Of a DNA stretch of 46,813 nucleotides, positions 31,535-39,333 are shown in pieces (within the stretch, counting starts at the first letter, position 1; each line of letters opens with the position of its first letter). The stretch is from NCBI GenBank assembly GCA_001724025.1, contig MEDJ01000004.1, positions 183,486 to 230,298 of the forward strand, given 5' to 3'. The stretch is from Acidobacteria bacterium SCN 69-37 (GTDB lineage Bacteria; Acidobacteriota; Vicinamibacteria; Vicinamibacterales; SCN-69-37). The notes under the pieces were generated by a model that searched no databases, was not told where the DNA came from, and worked only from the letters and a program-made list of their open reading frames with translations. The translations under genes and the position numbers were made by a program.

Positions 31535-32335
31535 ATGAACGCGCATCACGTGAATCGCCTGACGCTGACGTCGGCGGCAATCATCGGGGCCGTGGCACTG
31601 GCCACGGCGCTGTGGCCGGCCGCGCCGCTGGCGCAGCAGGCCCCACAGAACAACGCCGCACTCGGCCAGCCGCACCGCGCCCTGTCGGAAACCGAGATGA
31701 TCGCGGCTCCACCGATTCCGGAAGGGTTCACGCCGATTTTCAACGGCAAGGACCTGACCGGCTGGCACGTCAGCAAGACCAACCATCACGGCACGACGCC
31801 CGACTACCACGTGCTGCACGGGGTGATCGTCGGCACGCAGCAACCGTGGAACGAAGGCGGCATCCTGCTGACGGACAAGCGATACAGGAATTTCGAGGTC
31901 TACGTCGACGTCAAGCCAGACTGGGGCAATGACAGCGGACTGTTCCTGCGGTCGAACGAGGCGGGCGAGGCCTACCAGGTCACGATGGACTACCTGCCGG
32001 GCGGATCGATTGGCGGGATCTACGGCGAGGGGCTGACCGGCGTGTCTGGCAAGAACGTCGAGGGACTGACGCCGTGGCACCAGGCGTGGCGACGCGAGGA
32101 GTGGAACCAGGTCCGCGCGCGCATCACCGGTGATGTCCCGCGCATTCAGGTGTGGATCAACGATCAGCTCGTGCGCGACTTCACCGACAGTGCCAACCAC
32201 GCGGCCGGCGGCGCGACCGACGGCATGATTGCCATCCAGGTCCACCGCAACGGCCTGACCCCCGGCCAGGAATACCAGCGCTGGGTCCCCGGCGGCTTCT
32301 GGCGCTGGCGGGCGATCGCGGTCAAGGAGTTGTAA
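31535..32335 (+). CDS. Secreted DUF1080 (3-keto-disaccharide hydrolase-type) protein
   Basis: A 266-residue exported protein. The signal peptide (LTSAAIIGAVALATALWPAAPLAQQ) is followed by a DUF1080/concanavalin-like jelly-roll: EGFTPIFNGKDLTGWHVSKTNHHGTTPDYHVLHGVIVGTQQPWNEGGILLTDKRYRNFEVYVDVKPDWGNDSGLFLRSNE. The FNGKDLTGWH and GNDSGLFLRS motifs define the family. Members hydrolyse 3-keto-glucosides in the periplasm. The start at 31535 is preferred over the ATG at 31529 because AGGAG at 31523-31527 sits 7 bases before it. It is convergent with a TonB receptor, which could take up the sugar products. Confidence 0.9.
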   Translation: MNAHHVNRLTLTSAAIIGAVALATALWPAAPLAQQAPQNNAALGQPHRALSETEMIAAPPIPEGFTPIFNGKDLTGWHVSKTNHHGTTPDYHVLHGVIVGTQQPWNEGGILLTDKRYRNFEVYVDVKPDWGNDSGLFLRSNEAGEAYQVTMDYLPGGSIGGIYGEGLTGVSGKNVEGLTPWHQAWRREEWNQVRARITGDVPRIQVWINDQLVRDFTDSANHAAGGATDGMIAIQVHRNGLTPGQEYQRWVPGGFWRWRAIAVKEL

Positions 32336-32339
32336 GAGA

Positions 32340-32488
32340 TCAGGTACGACGGGTACGACGGGCGAAGGGTGGGCCCTTCGGGCCGATCATTTCAGGTACG
32401 ACGGAGAGGGCCGCTCGTCGTACCGGTCGAACCTGAGTTCGTTGGCCCGAAGGGCCCACCCTTCGCCCGTCGTACCCGTCGTACCTGA
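32340..32488. repeat. Perfect 45-bp inverted repeat with nested hairpins
   Basis: The left arm (32340-32384, beginning TCAGGTACGACGGGTACGAC) and right arm (32444-32488) are exact reverse complements over 45 bp, with a 59-bp centre. The centre holds a second copy of TCAGGTACGACGG (32392-32404) and its own small hairpin (GGTACGAC / GTCGTACC). Each arm also folds on itself (GAAGGG, loop, CCCTTC). It fills the gap between two convergent genes and could be a bidirectional terminator or a mobile palindrome. Confidence 0.92.
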
Positions 32489-32491
32489 CAA

Positions 32492-34795
32492 TCACTTCCA
32501 GTCCACGCCGACCGTTGCGTAGATCGTGCGTGGCATGCCGGGGGCGAATTCGCGGCCGCGGGCGACGGTGTAGGAGGCGCTCTCGGCATACCGCGCGTTC
32601 GCGAGGTTCAGGGCGCGGACGTGGAGCTGTACGGCGCGGTGGAGCCGCACGCGCAGGCGCAGGTTCGTCAGCGTGTGCCCGTCATACCGCTCGGTATTCG
32701 CCGCGTCCATGTAGTACGCCCCGAGCACACTCTCTTCGACCGACACCTGCAGCCAGTCGCGCGGCGTGAGCGTCAGCATCGCATTCCCGATCGTCCGGGG
32801 CGCCACCTCCATCTCGCGGCCGCTGTAGTCGAGCCCGGCCGCTGGATCGACGAGCCAGTCCACATACCGATGCCGCGCGTACGACCAGGCGGTCGACACG
32901 CGTACGGCCCGGTGCAACTGCGCGGCCCCCGAGACTTCGAGGCCGGCGTGGCGGGTCTGCCCGGCGTTGACCGCCTGCGTGGCGCCCGAGATCGGATCGC
33001 GGAACGACAGGATGTCGTCGCGCTTCACCATGCGATAGACCGACGCGTCGACGTTCCAGGTCAGGCCGTGCGCCAGCCGCACGCCGCCCTCCACGTTCGT
33101 GGCCTTCACCGGCGCGAGATCGATGGTGTTGCGCGCCGATCCCTGACGGAACAGCTGGCCCTCGGATGGCGCCCGGAAGGCGTCGCGATAACTCGCGAAC
33201 ACGCTCACCCGCTCCGAGAGCGCCCAGGTCAGACCCAGCTTCGGGGTGGCGCGCGCGAAGCGCCGCGTCGCATCGTCCGGCCGCTGGTGGCGCGCCGTCG
33301 GCTCGGTCTCGAGGTGATCGTCATAGGTGTAGTGCGACATGTCGAGCCGCACGCCCGCCTGTGCCCGCAGCCGTGGCGTGATCGACACGTCGACCTGGGC
33401 ATACGGCGAGACACCCGCGTACGTGACGTCGTAGTCGTAGACGGTCGGGCCGTCCGTGTAGGCGGCGAAGATGCGCGCACCATCGGGGGTGACGTCGACC
33501 GTGGGGACGATGACGTGCTCATCGCGGTAGCCGGGACTGACGTCGACGTCGACGCCGGCGGCGATCGACACGCGCGCGCCGAGGTCGCGCTGGCCGCGGG
33601 CCAGCACGCCAAATGACCGGTTCGCCGTCGTGTAGTCGGTCGGGTCGTACGTCAGCGACCAGTTCGCCAGCAGGCCCATGCTGTCGTAGCGCATGTACGG
33701 GATCACGTTCCACACCGTGCGCCCGGCCACGCGCGTGTAGTCGAGCGAGGCGCGAAAGGCCGCCACGTCCCGCCGGGAAATCGGCGTCAGATTGCGCCGC
33801 GGGTTGGTGAGGTAGTCGTGCTCCTGCAGCGAGGAACTGCCGGCCGTCTGCTGATCGATGCGGCTGAATGTCACCAGCGCCTTCAACAGGCCGTCGTGCC
33901 TGCCTGCCCGATCCCACCGGAGCGTGCCGCTCTGCCGGTTGTAGCCGGTCGCGTCGCGCCAGCCGTCGGTGCGCGTGACGTTGGCGTCCACGCGCAGGCC
34001 GTGACGGCCGTGCCGCACGTTGCCGCCGCCCAGGACCCGCACCCAGCCGTACGGGCCCCCCTCGATCTCGGCGTTCCAGGCCGGTGTCTCGAGGGCGGAT
34101 CGCGTCAGCACGTTCACCACGCCGCCGATGGCGTCACTGCCGTAGAGCACCGATCCCGGTCCCTTCGTGACCTCGATGCCGGCGGCCGCCGGGACGTTCA
34201 CCTCGTAAAGCGCGTTGTGGTTGAAGAAGCCGGTCGAACGGGTCGGGACGCCGTCCTCGAGATACAGGTAGACCGGGTTCGTCGTGAGGGGCTGGCGGAT
34301 CGCCGTCTGGTGACCTTCGCCGCCCGTCGTGTTCACCCAGACGCCGGCCACCTGGCCGAGCAACTGGCCCGGGTGCGTCGGCTTCAGCTCGGCGATCGTC
34401 TCGCGCGAGATCGTGCCGAGCGCGGCCGGTGTCTCGCGGACGAGCTGCGGCCCGCGGCTTTCGGTCACGGTCACCTGTTCGCTGAACGTCGGTTCGACGG
34501 TCACCCGGACCGGCGGCAGGTCGGCAGAGACCGTGAACGTCGTCGTGGCCGGGCGCATGCCGGCCAGGCCGGTGACGGTCGCCCGGCACGCGCCGCCGAC
34601 GGGCAGGCCCGGGAACGTGGCCTGCCCGCGGCCGTCGGAGACGGTCGTCGTACCGGGTGCGGGCAGGCAATCGTCGACGGTCACGGTCAGGCCCGGTACC
34701 GGCAGGCCGGTCGTGTCGACGATCTGGATGGTGACGCCGGCGGCCGGAATCTGGGAGCCGAGGAGGAGCAGGGTCAATGAAAGGGACAGCATCAT
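32492..34795 (-). CDS. TonB-dependent outer-membrane receptor
   Basis: A 767-residue receptor. The signal peptide (MMLSLSLTLLLLGSQIPAAG) precedes a carboxypeptidase-regulatory-like beta domain (IQIVDTTGLPVPGLTVTVDD). The plug follows (ELKPTHPGQLLGQVAGVWVNTTGGEGHQTAIRQP ... IEVTKGPGSVLYGSDAIGGVVNVLTRS, the strong GPGSxLYGSxAxGGVVN motif), and then a roughly 550-residue 22-strand beta-barrel rich in aromatic/charged strands. It takes up siderophores, cobalamin or sugar oligomers with energy from TonB; the substrate is not readable. The DUF1080 neighbour is compatible with carbohydrate, but that is inference. ATG at 34795 gives the signal; an extension to 34888 does not. Confidence 0.9.
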   Translation of the reverse strand: MMLSLSLTLLLLGSQIPAAGVTIQIVDTTGLPVPGLTVTVDDCLPAPGTTTVSDGRGQATFPGLPVGGACRATVTGLAGMRPATTTFTVSADLPPVRVTVEPTFSEQVTVTESRGPQLVRETPAALGTISRETIAELKPTHPGQLLGQVAGVWVNTTGGEGHQTAIRQPLTTNPVYLYLEDGVPTRSTGFFNHNALYEVNVPAAAGIEVTKGPGSVLYGSDAIGGVVNVLTRSALETPAWNAEIEGGPYGWVRVLGGGNVRHGRHGLRVDANVTRTDGWRDATGYNRQSGTLRWDRAGRHDGLLKALVTFSRIDQQTAGSSSLQEHDYLTNPRRNLTPISRRDVAAFRASLDYTRVAGRTVWNVIPYMRYDSMGLLANWSLTYDPTDYTTANRSFGVLARGQRDLGARVSIAAGVDVDVSPGYRDEHVIVPTVDVTPDGARIFAAYTDGPTVYDYDVTYAGVSPYAQVDVSITPRLRAQAGVRLDMSHYTYDDHLETEPTARHQRPDDATRRFARATPKLGLTWALSERVSVFASYRDAFRAPSEGQLFRQGSARNTIDLAPVKATNVEGGVRLAHGLTWNVDASVYRMVKRDDILSFRDPISGATQAVNAGQTRHAGLEVSGAAQLHRAVRVSTAWSYARHRYVDWLVDPAAGLDYSGREMEVAPRTIGNAMLTLTPRDWLQVSVEESVLGAYYMDAANTERYDGHTLTNLRLRVRLHRAVQLHVRALNLANARYAESASYTVARGREFAPGMPRTIYATVGVDWK

Positions 34796-34889
34796 GCAGG
34801 GGGACCGGATAAGGGAGGGGTCTGACGACCCGTTCGAGGCCATGCTACGAGCCCGGCCCCCCGGGGGGAATGCGGCACGTTGTCGCACC

Positions 34890-34898
34890 TGCTATACT
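34890..34898 (+). promoter_or_regulatory. Extended -10 promoter for rpsD
   Basis: TGC-TATACT (34890-34898) is a good extended -10 element. No -35 box of the usual kind lies 17 bp upstream, which extended -10 promoters tolerate. Transcription from about 34905 would give a leader of about 170 nt before the rpsD ATG. Confidence 0.55.
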
Positions 34899-34918
34899 CC
34901 CAAGTTCGGTGCGAGCCT

Positions 34919-35050
34919 CGGGACGGTCCCGGGGCACGTGCCCCTGGGACGACCCAGTGTCCGTCTTCGCAATGACGACGGGCCTGCCCACGCCAGAGCG
35001 TCGTCCCTTGCCGAGACGATGTCCGTCTCGAGCCGGTGGGTAATCCCGGC
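34919..35050 (+). promoter_or_regulatory. Structured 5' leader of rpsD (candidate S4 autoregulatory RNA)
   Basis: Successive hairpins can be drawn: CGGGA-CGG-TCCCG (34919-34931), GGGGC-ACGT-GCCCC (34931-34944), CTGGG-ACGA-CCCAG (34944-34957), a long stem GACGACG (34974-34980) with CGTCGTC (34999-35005), CGAGACG-5 nt-CGTCTCG (35012-35030), and GCCGG with CCGGC (35032-35050). Ribosomal protein S4 represses its own synthesis through leader RNA in other bacteria, so this may be such an element. The fold was drawn by eye, not computed. Confidence 0.5.
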
Positions 35051-35073
35051 TTCAATCAGCGAGGAAGCAGCAG

Positions 35074-35679
35074 ATGTCCCGTTACATTGGCCCGCGTGTT
35101 CGTGTGCTCCGCGCCCTGGGGGTGAACCTCCCAGGCCTGTCCGCCAAGACCCTCGACAAGCGTCCGACCCCGCCCGGACAGCACGGTGCGCGCAAGCGCC
35201 GGACGATCTCGAACTACGGCAAGCGTCTCAAGGAAAAGCAGAAGCTCCGCGCCCACTACGGGATCACGGAGCGGCAGCTGCGCCAGGTGGCGGGGCAGGC
35301 GTCGCGCTCGAAGGGCAACGCGATGGCGTCGCTCGTACAACTGCTCGAGCGACGGCTCGACAGCGTGGTGTTCCGTGCCGGGTTCGCGCGGACCATCCCG
35401 GCGGCGCGCCAGCTGGTGGCGCACGGCCACATCAGCGTCAACGGCAAGCGGCTGAGCTATCCGTCGGCCCGCCTCAACCAGAGTGACGTGATCACCGTGG
35501 CCGGCGCGCGCGGCGAGACCGCGGTGCGCAAGCAGCAGGAGCTCGGTTCGGTGCTGTCGGCGCCGACCTGGCTCGAAGTCGACGGTTCGGCGCTCAGCGC
35601 CAGGGTCGCGGGTCTGCCCGACATCGACTCGGTGCCGTTCCCCGTCGAACTGCCGCTGGTCATCGAGTTCTACTCGTAA
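35074..35679 (+). CDS. rpsD: 30S ribosomal protein S4
   Basis: A 201-residue primary 16S rRNA-binding protein of the small subunit, required early in assembly. It starts MSRYIGPRVRVLRALG, contains GQHGARKRRTISNYGKRLKEKQKLRAHYGITERQLR, and carries the S4 RNA-binding domain (LLERRLDSVVFRAGFARTIPAARQLVAHGHISVNGKRL). The N-terminal region lacks the CxxC pairs of zinc-binding S4, so this is the zinc-free form. The gene stands alone rather than in the usual ribosomal-protein operon with rpsM and rpoA, so an additional copy elsewhere or a rearranged operon is possible. A long structured leader precedes it. Confidence 0.97.
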   Translation: MSRYIGPRVRVLRALGVNLPGLSAKTLDKRPTPPGQHGARKRRTISNYGKRLKEKQKLRAHYGITERQLRQVAGQASRSKGNAMASLVQLLERRLDSVVFRAGFARTIPAARQLVAHGHISVNGKRLSYPSARLNQSDVITVAGARGETAVRKQQELGSVLSAPTWLEVDGSALSARVAGLPDIDSVPFPVELPLVIEFYS

Positions 35680-35731
35680 GCAACAGGTGCGGGGGATCGC
35701 CTCTCGCGCTCGTGTCAGCGATCATCAGAGT

Positions 35732-35753
35732 CCCCGGGGCTGAAGCCCCGGGG
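35732..35753. repeat. REP-like palindrome, GGCTTCAGCC family (CCCCGGGG arms)
   Basis: CCCCGGGGCT-GA-AGCCCCGGGG, 10-bp arms, between the convergent rpsD and CNNM genes; followed by CTCC as in other copies. Suitable as a terminator hairpin. Confidence 0.8.
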
Positions 35754-35766
35754 CTCCGGTCCTGCT

Positions 35767-37053
35767 TCACTCCAGCCAGACGCGGACTTCCCGGACGCTG
35801 TGACCGGCGATCGCCGTCACCTCCGCGTGGACGCGGCCGTACTCCACGACGTCGCCCACGGCCGGCAACCGATCCAGCAGAGCCATCACCAGCCCGCCGA
35901 TGCTGTCGACGTCCTCGTGCTCGAGATCGATGTCGAACTGCTGGCCGATCTCCTCGAGTCTGACCGTGCCGGCCACGCGCAGCGACCCGTCGTCGCTGCG
36001 CACGATGTCTGGCGTGGTCGGTCGCCCCTCGTCGATGTCCCCCACCACCTCCTCGAACAGATCCTCGAGGCTGATGATGCCGGCGGTCCCGCCGTGTTCG
36101 TCGATCACCAGCGCCATGTGCGCGCGGACCTGCTGCATGGTCGCGAGCACCTGATCGAGCGTGGTCGTCTCCGGCACCACGGGCATGCGTCGCATCCGTG
36201 TCGTCGTCAGCGGCTCGCCGCGCAGCATGCACTGCAGCAGATCCTTGGCGTGCGCCATGCCCACGACGTGATCGAGATCGCCGTCGTATACCGGATACCG
36301 CGTGCGCCGGTGCGTGCGCGCGATCTGGCGCAGGGCTTCCGGATCGGCACCGAGCGGAATGCCGATGACCCGCACGCGCGGCACCATGGCCTGCGATGCC
36401 GTCAGATCGCCGAACTCGAACAGCTCGTGCAGGATCTTGCCGGACGCACCGAGCAGCGTGCCGCCCTTCTCGCTCTCCTCGACGATCATCTGCAGTTCTT
36501 CGGGCGTGTAGAGCTGCTCGTGAGCGTTCTGCTGCCGCCGGACGCCGACGAGGCGCAGCGCGCCGTTGGCGAGTGCGTTGAGCGAGACGACGAGGGGATA
36601 GAACAGGACGAGCGACGCGTACATCGGCCAGTGCGCCCACTTGCCGACGCGGATCGGCGCCTGCAGTGCCATGGCCTTCGGGATCATCTCGCCGATGACG
36701 ATGTGCGCGATGGTCAGGACGAACAGGGCCAGGAGCGTGGCTGCCGTGGCGCCGCCAATGGCGCCGAGCGCCGGGATGTGGTCGGCCAGGTACAGCGCGA
36801 GCGCGTGCTCGCCGTACATGCCGAGACCCAGGCTGGCGATCGTGATGCCGAGTTGCGCCGTGGCCAGGTAGCGATCCTGCCGCGTCGTGGTCGAGACCGT
36901 CTCGAGGAGGCGGCGCGCGAGATCGTCGCCGGCCGCGGCCTGGCGTTCGAGCGTGGGACGCGAGGCGCCGATGAGCGCGAACTCCGCGGCCACGAACAGG
37001 CCGTTGACCAGCACGATGGCGAGGCAGATGCCGAGGATGACGGCCAGGGTCAC
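35767..37053 (-). CDS. CNNM/CBS/CorC_HlyC transmembrane ion transporter-like protein
   Basis: A 428-residue protein of the hemolysin C/CorC family: an N-terminal CNNM (DUF21) membrane domain with about four helices (LAVILGICLAIVLVNGLFVAAEFALIGASRPTLER), two tandem CBS domains (TRYPVYDGDLDHVVGMAHAKDLL and VRAHMALVIDEHGGTAGIISLEDLFEEVVGDIDEGR), then the C-terminal CorC_HlyC domain. Family members move Mg2+ or Co2+ or regulate such transport. Start is GTG at 37053, which overlaps the stop of the upstream CNNM gene (GTGA). Longer open readings are arginine-rich translations of that gene in other frames. Confidence 0.9.
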   Translation of the reverse strand: MTLAVILGICLAIVLVNGLFVAAEFALIGASRPTLERQAAAGDDLARRLLETVSTTTRQDRYLATAQLGITIASLGLGMYGEHALALYLADHIPALGAIGGATAATLLALFVLTIAHIVIGEMIPKAMALQAPIRVGKWAHWPMYASLVLFYPLVVSLNALANGALRLVGVRRQQNAHEQLYTPEELQMIVEESEKGGTLLGASGKILHELFEFGDLTASQAMVPRVRVIGIPLGADPEALRQIARTHRRTRYPVYDGDLDHVVGMAHAKDLLQCMLRGEPLTTTRMRRMPVVPETTTLDQVLATMQQVRAHMALVIDEHGGTAGIISLEDLFEEVVGDIDEGRPTTPDIVRSDDGSLRVAGTVRLEEIGQQFDIDLEHEDVDSIGGLVMALLDRLPAVGDVVEYGRVHAEVTAIAGHSVREVRVWLE

Positions 37054-38105
37054 GGCTCCCCCCTGGCGGGCGACGGCGATCGATCCTGCAACCCGAGCAG
37101 CTCGCTGAGCACGTCCTGGATCGTGACGAGGCCCAGCGCGTCGCCGCGGCCGTCGACGACCACGGCCGTGTGCGCACGCCGCTCGCGCAGCGTGGCGAGC
37201 ACGGCATCGGCGGCCAGCGACGCGTCCACCTGGATCACCGGCCGCATCAGCGTCTCGATCGGCACCGGGCCCGACGAGGCGTAGCGTTCGACGAGATCCT
37301 TCACGCGCAGGACGCCGACAATCGTGGCCCTTGTGCCGCGGAACACGGGCAGCCGACTGAACGGGCTGGCTACGGCCGTCTGCAGCACGTCGTTCCAGGC
37401 CGACGCGAGATCGATCGCGGTGAGCCGATCGCGCGGCACCATCAGGTCGGCGGCGGTGCGCCGGTTCAGGTGCAGCGCGCGCCGCAGCCGCAGCTGTTCT
37501 TCGGGCTCGAGCAGGCCGCCGTCGCGGCTCTCGGCAATCAGCAGATCGAGTTCCTCGGGCGAGTGCAGGTGATGGTGCGCGTGATCGCCTGCGCCGAGAC
37601 GTCGCAGCACCAGCAGGGCCGCGCCATTGAGCAGGGCGTTGAGCGGCCGGAAAATCACGAGCGACCACTGCATCGGCAGCACGGTCGCGAGCGCGGTGCC
37701 GCTCGGATACTGGAGGGCCAGCGTCTTCGGGATCAGCTCGCTGAGCACGAGCTGTACCGCCGTCAGCACAATCAGCACCAGCACGGCCGCGGCCGAAAGG
37801 GCGCCGAGGTCGGTCATGGTGAACCACCCGGCGAGCACCGGGGCCACGTGCGGGGTGATGGCTGCCTGCGAGTAGGCGCCGAGCACGAGGCTCGTGACGG
37901 TAATGCCGATCTGGCAGGCGCCGACGTACCTGTCGAGCGCCACGCGATCCTCGACGTACGGCAGGAGCCGGGCGGCCAGCCAGCTGCCGTCCTCCGCCAG
38001 GCGACGCACGCGGCTGCGCCGTACACCGACGGCCGCGAATTCCGCGGCGACATACAGCGCATTGGCTGCGACCATCACCGCGATGAACACGAGGGTCGCC
38101 GACAT
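37050..38105 (-). CDS. CNNM/CBS membrane protein without CorC domain
   Basis: A 351-residue relative of the downstream protein: CNNM membrane domain (VFIAVMVAANALYVAAEFAAVGVRRSRVRRL ... LSELIPKTLALQYP), then two CBS domains (SRLPVFRGTRATIVGVLRVKDLVERY and RRAHTAVVVDGRGDALGLVTIQDVLSELLG). It stops after the CBS pair, so the CorC_HlyC C-terminal domain found in its partner is missing. The loop between membrane and CBS parts has a His cluster (DHAHHHLH), possibly metal-binding. The two genes overlap by GTGA and probably form a heteromeric complex for divalent cations, which is inference. Confidence 0.88.
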   Translation of the reverse strand: MSATLVFIAVMVAANALYVAAEFAAVGVRRSRVRRLAEDGSWLAARLLPYVEDRVALDRYVGACQIGITVTSLVLGAYSQAAITPHVAPVLAGWFTMTDLGALSAAAVLVLIVLTAVQLVLSELIPKTLALQYPSGTALATVLPMQWSLVIFRPLNALLNGAALLVLRRLGAGDHAHHHLHSPEELDLLIAESRDGGLLEPEEQLRLRRALHLNRRTAADLMVPRDRLTAIDLASAWNDVLQTAVASPFSRLPVFRGTRATIVGVLRVKDLVERYASSGPVPIETLMRPVIQVDASLAADAVLATLRERRAHTAVVVDGRGDALGLVTIQDVLSELLGLQDRSPSPARGEP

Positions 38106-38209
38106 CCGGCCACTAGTCTAATCGCAGGCTACGCGGCGGCGGGCGGCACGGCTGCGGGCTGCGGGCCGCGGGCTGTCGGAGCCCCGGGGGAACACCAGAG
38201 CTGTCGGAG

Positions 38210-38231
38210 CCCTGGGGCTTCAGCCCCAGGG
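38210..38231. repeat. REP-like palindrome, GGCTTCAGCC family
   Basis: CCCTGGGGCT-TC-AGCCCCAGGG, identical in sequence to the copy at 7029-7050. A degenerate partial copy (TGTCGGAGCCCCGGGGG) precedes it at 38174. It lies in a divergent promoter region 49 bp before the beta-lactamase start, so it is not acting as a terminator for either neighbour. Confidence 0.85.
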
Positions 38232-38279
38232 AGTGCCACGATCCGGATCGGCTACGATCGGCGCACCCGAGGAGTTGTC

Positions 38280-39188
38280 ATGTCATTGTCGCTGCCCGCT
38301 GCCGTCGTACTGTCCTTTCTGCTCCTCGTGCCACAGGCGGCGTCCAGCTTCAAGGCGGATCCGCCGATGGTCTGCGGGTCGTGCGATGCCTGGAACGCGC
38401 CGCACGAACCGTTCCGCATTTTCGGCAACACCTGGTACGTGGGCATGGCCGGCGTGTCGTCGGTGTTGATTACGTCGGACGCGGGGCACATCCTGCTCGA
38501 CGGCGGGCTGACGCAGTCGGCCCCGGCCATCGACGCGCACATCCGCCAGCTCGGCTTCCGCACGGAGGACGTGCGGCTCATCGGGGCGTCGCACGAACAC
38601 TACGATCACGTCGGCGGCCTGGCCGCACTGCAGCGCTTCACCGGCGCGCCCGTGGCCATGAGTCCCATCGGCCTCCGCGCGCTCGCGCAGGGGCTGCCGA
38701 CCGACGACGACCCGCAGATTGGCTTCGGCCGCGCGGTCAATGCCTTTCCGCGCGTGGCCAATCTGCGCGCCGCAGGCGACGGCGCGCCGCTGCACGTCGG
38801 GCCGCTCGCGATCACCGCGCACCACACGCCGGGCCACACGCCCGGGGCCGTCACCTGGACCTGGCGATCGTGCGAGGGCACGCACTGTGCCGACATCGTC
38901 TATGTCGACAGCCTGAATCCGATCGCCGCCCCGGGATTCCGCTTCTCGGGCGATGGCGCGCGGCCGAGCCAGGTCGAGGCGTTCAGGCGCAGTCTCGACA
39001 CGGTTGCCGCGCTGCCCTGCGACATCGTGATTGCCGTGCACCCGCAGGCGGCCGATCTCGACGGGAAGCTGAAGCGCCGCGCCGCGAAGCCGGCCGTCGA
39101 TCCGTTCGTCGATGCCAACGGCTGCCGCGCGTACGCGGACGGCATCAGGACGCGTCTCGAGGCCCGCGTCGCCGAAGAAGTGCGGTGA
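38280..39188 (+). CDS. Subclass B3-type metallo-beta-lactamase
   Basis: A 302-residue periplasmic zinc hydrolase. The signal peptide (SLPAAVVLSFLLLVPQAASS) precedes an alpha-beta/beta-alpha fold with H105-E-H107-Y-D109-H110 (zinc sites 1 and 2), H186 in HHTPGHTPG, and H254 in AVHPQAADL, the complete B3 ligand set (H116, H118, H196; D120, H121, H263 in standard numbering). The stretch TWTWRSCEGTHCADIVYVDSLNPIAAPGFRFSGD is specific to B3 lactamases. It therefore probably hydrolyses beta-lactams, including carbapenems; non-lactamase MBL-fold enzymes are the main alternative. GAGGAG sits 6-7 bases before the ATG at 38280. It is divergent from the CNNM pair. Confidence 0.88.
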   Translation: MSLSLPAAVVLSFLLLVPQAASSFKADPPMVCGSCDAWNAPHEPFRIFGNTWYVGMAGVSSVLITSDAGHILLDGGLTQSAPAIDAHIRQLGFRTEDVRLIGASHEHYDHVGGLAALQRFTGAPVAMSPIGLRALAQGLPTDDDPQIGFGRAVNAFPRVANLRAAGDGAPLHVGPLAITAHHTPGHTPGAVTWTWRSCEGTHCADIVYVDSLNPIAAPGFRFSGDGARPSQVEAFRRSLDTVAALPCDIVIAVHPQAADLDGKLKRRAAKPAVDPFVDANGCRAYADGIRTRLEARVAEEVR

Positions 39189-39193
39189 ACGTT

Positions 39194-39215
39194 CCCTGGG
39201 GCTGAAGCCCCAGGG
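39194..39215. repeat. REP-like palindrome, GGCTGAAGCC orientation
   Basis: CCCTGGGGCT-GA-AGCCCCAGGG, six bases after the beta-lactamase stop and before the convergent M16 peptidase. Followed by CTCC as at 35732. Remaining sequence to 39333 shows nothing else. Confidence 0.85.
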
Positions 39216-39333
39216 CTCCGACCCCGCCCAGCGTCCTCCAGCGCGCTGACTCCGACCAGTGTCTCCAGGGCGCCGACCAGCCTCCGAGGAACCACCGCGC
39301 CGGCCGCCGAGCCGCCCGCAGCCGTGCAGCCGT

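Noticed and set aside
34880..34898. TTGTCG as the -35 box for the rpsD promoter
   Set aside because: Only 7 bp from TATACT; spacing is impossible for sigma-70. Kept as an extended -10 promoter instead.
35660..37827. Longer minus-strand frames over the CNNM genes
   Set aside because: They read the CNNM pair in wrong frames before entering the right one; GTG at 37053 with GTGA overlap is the supported start.
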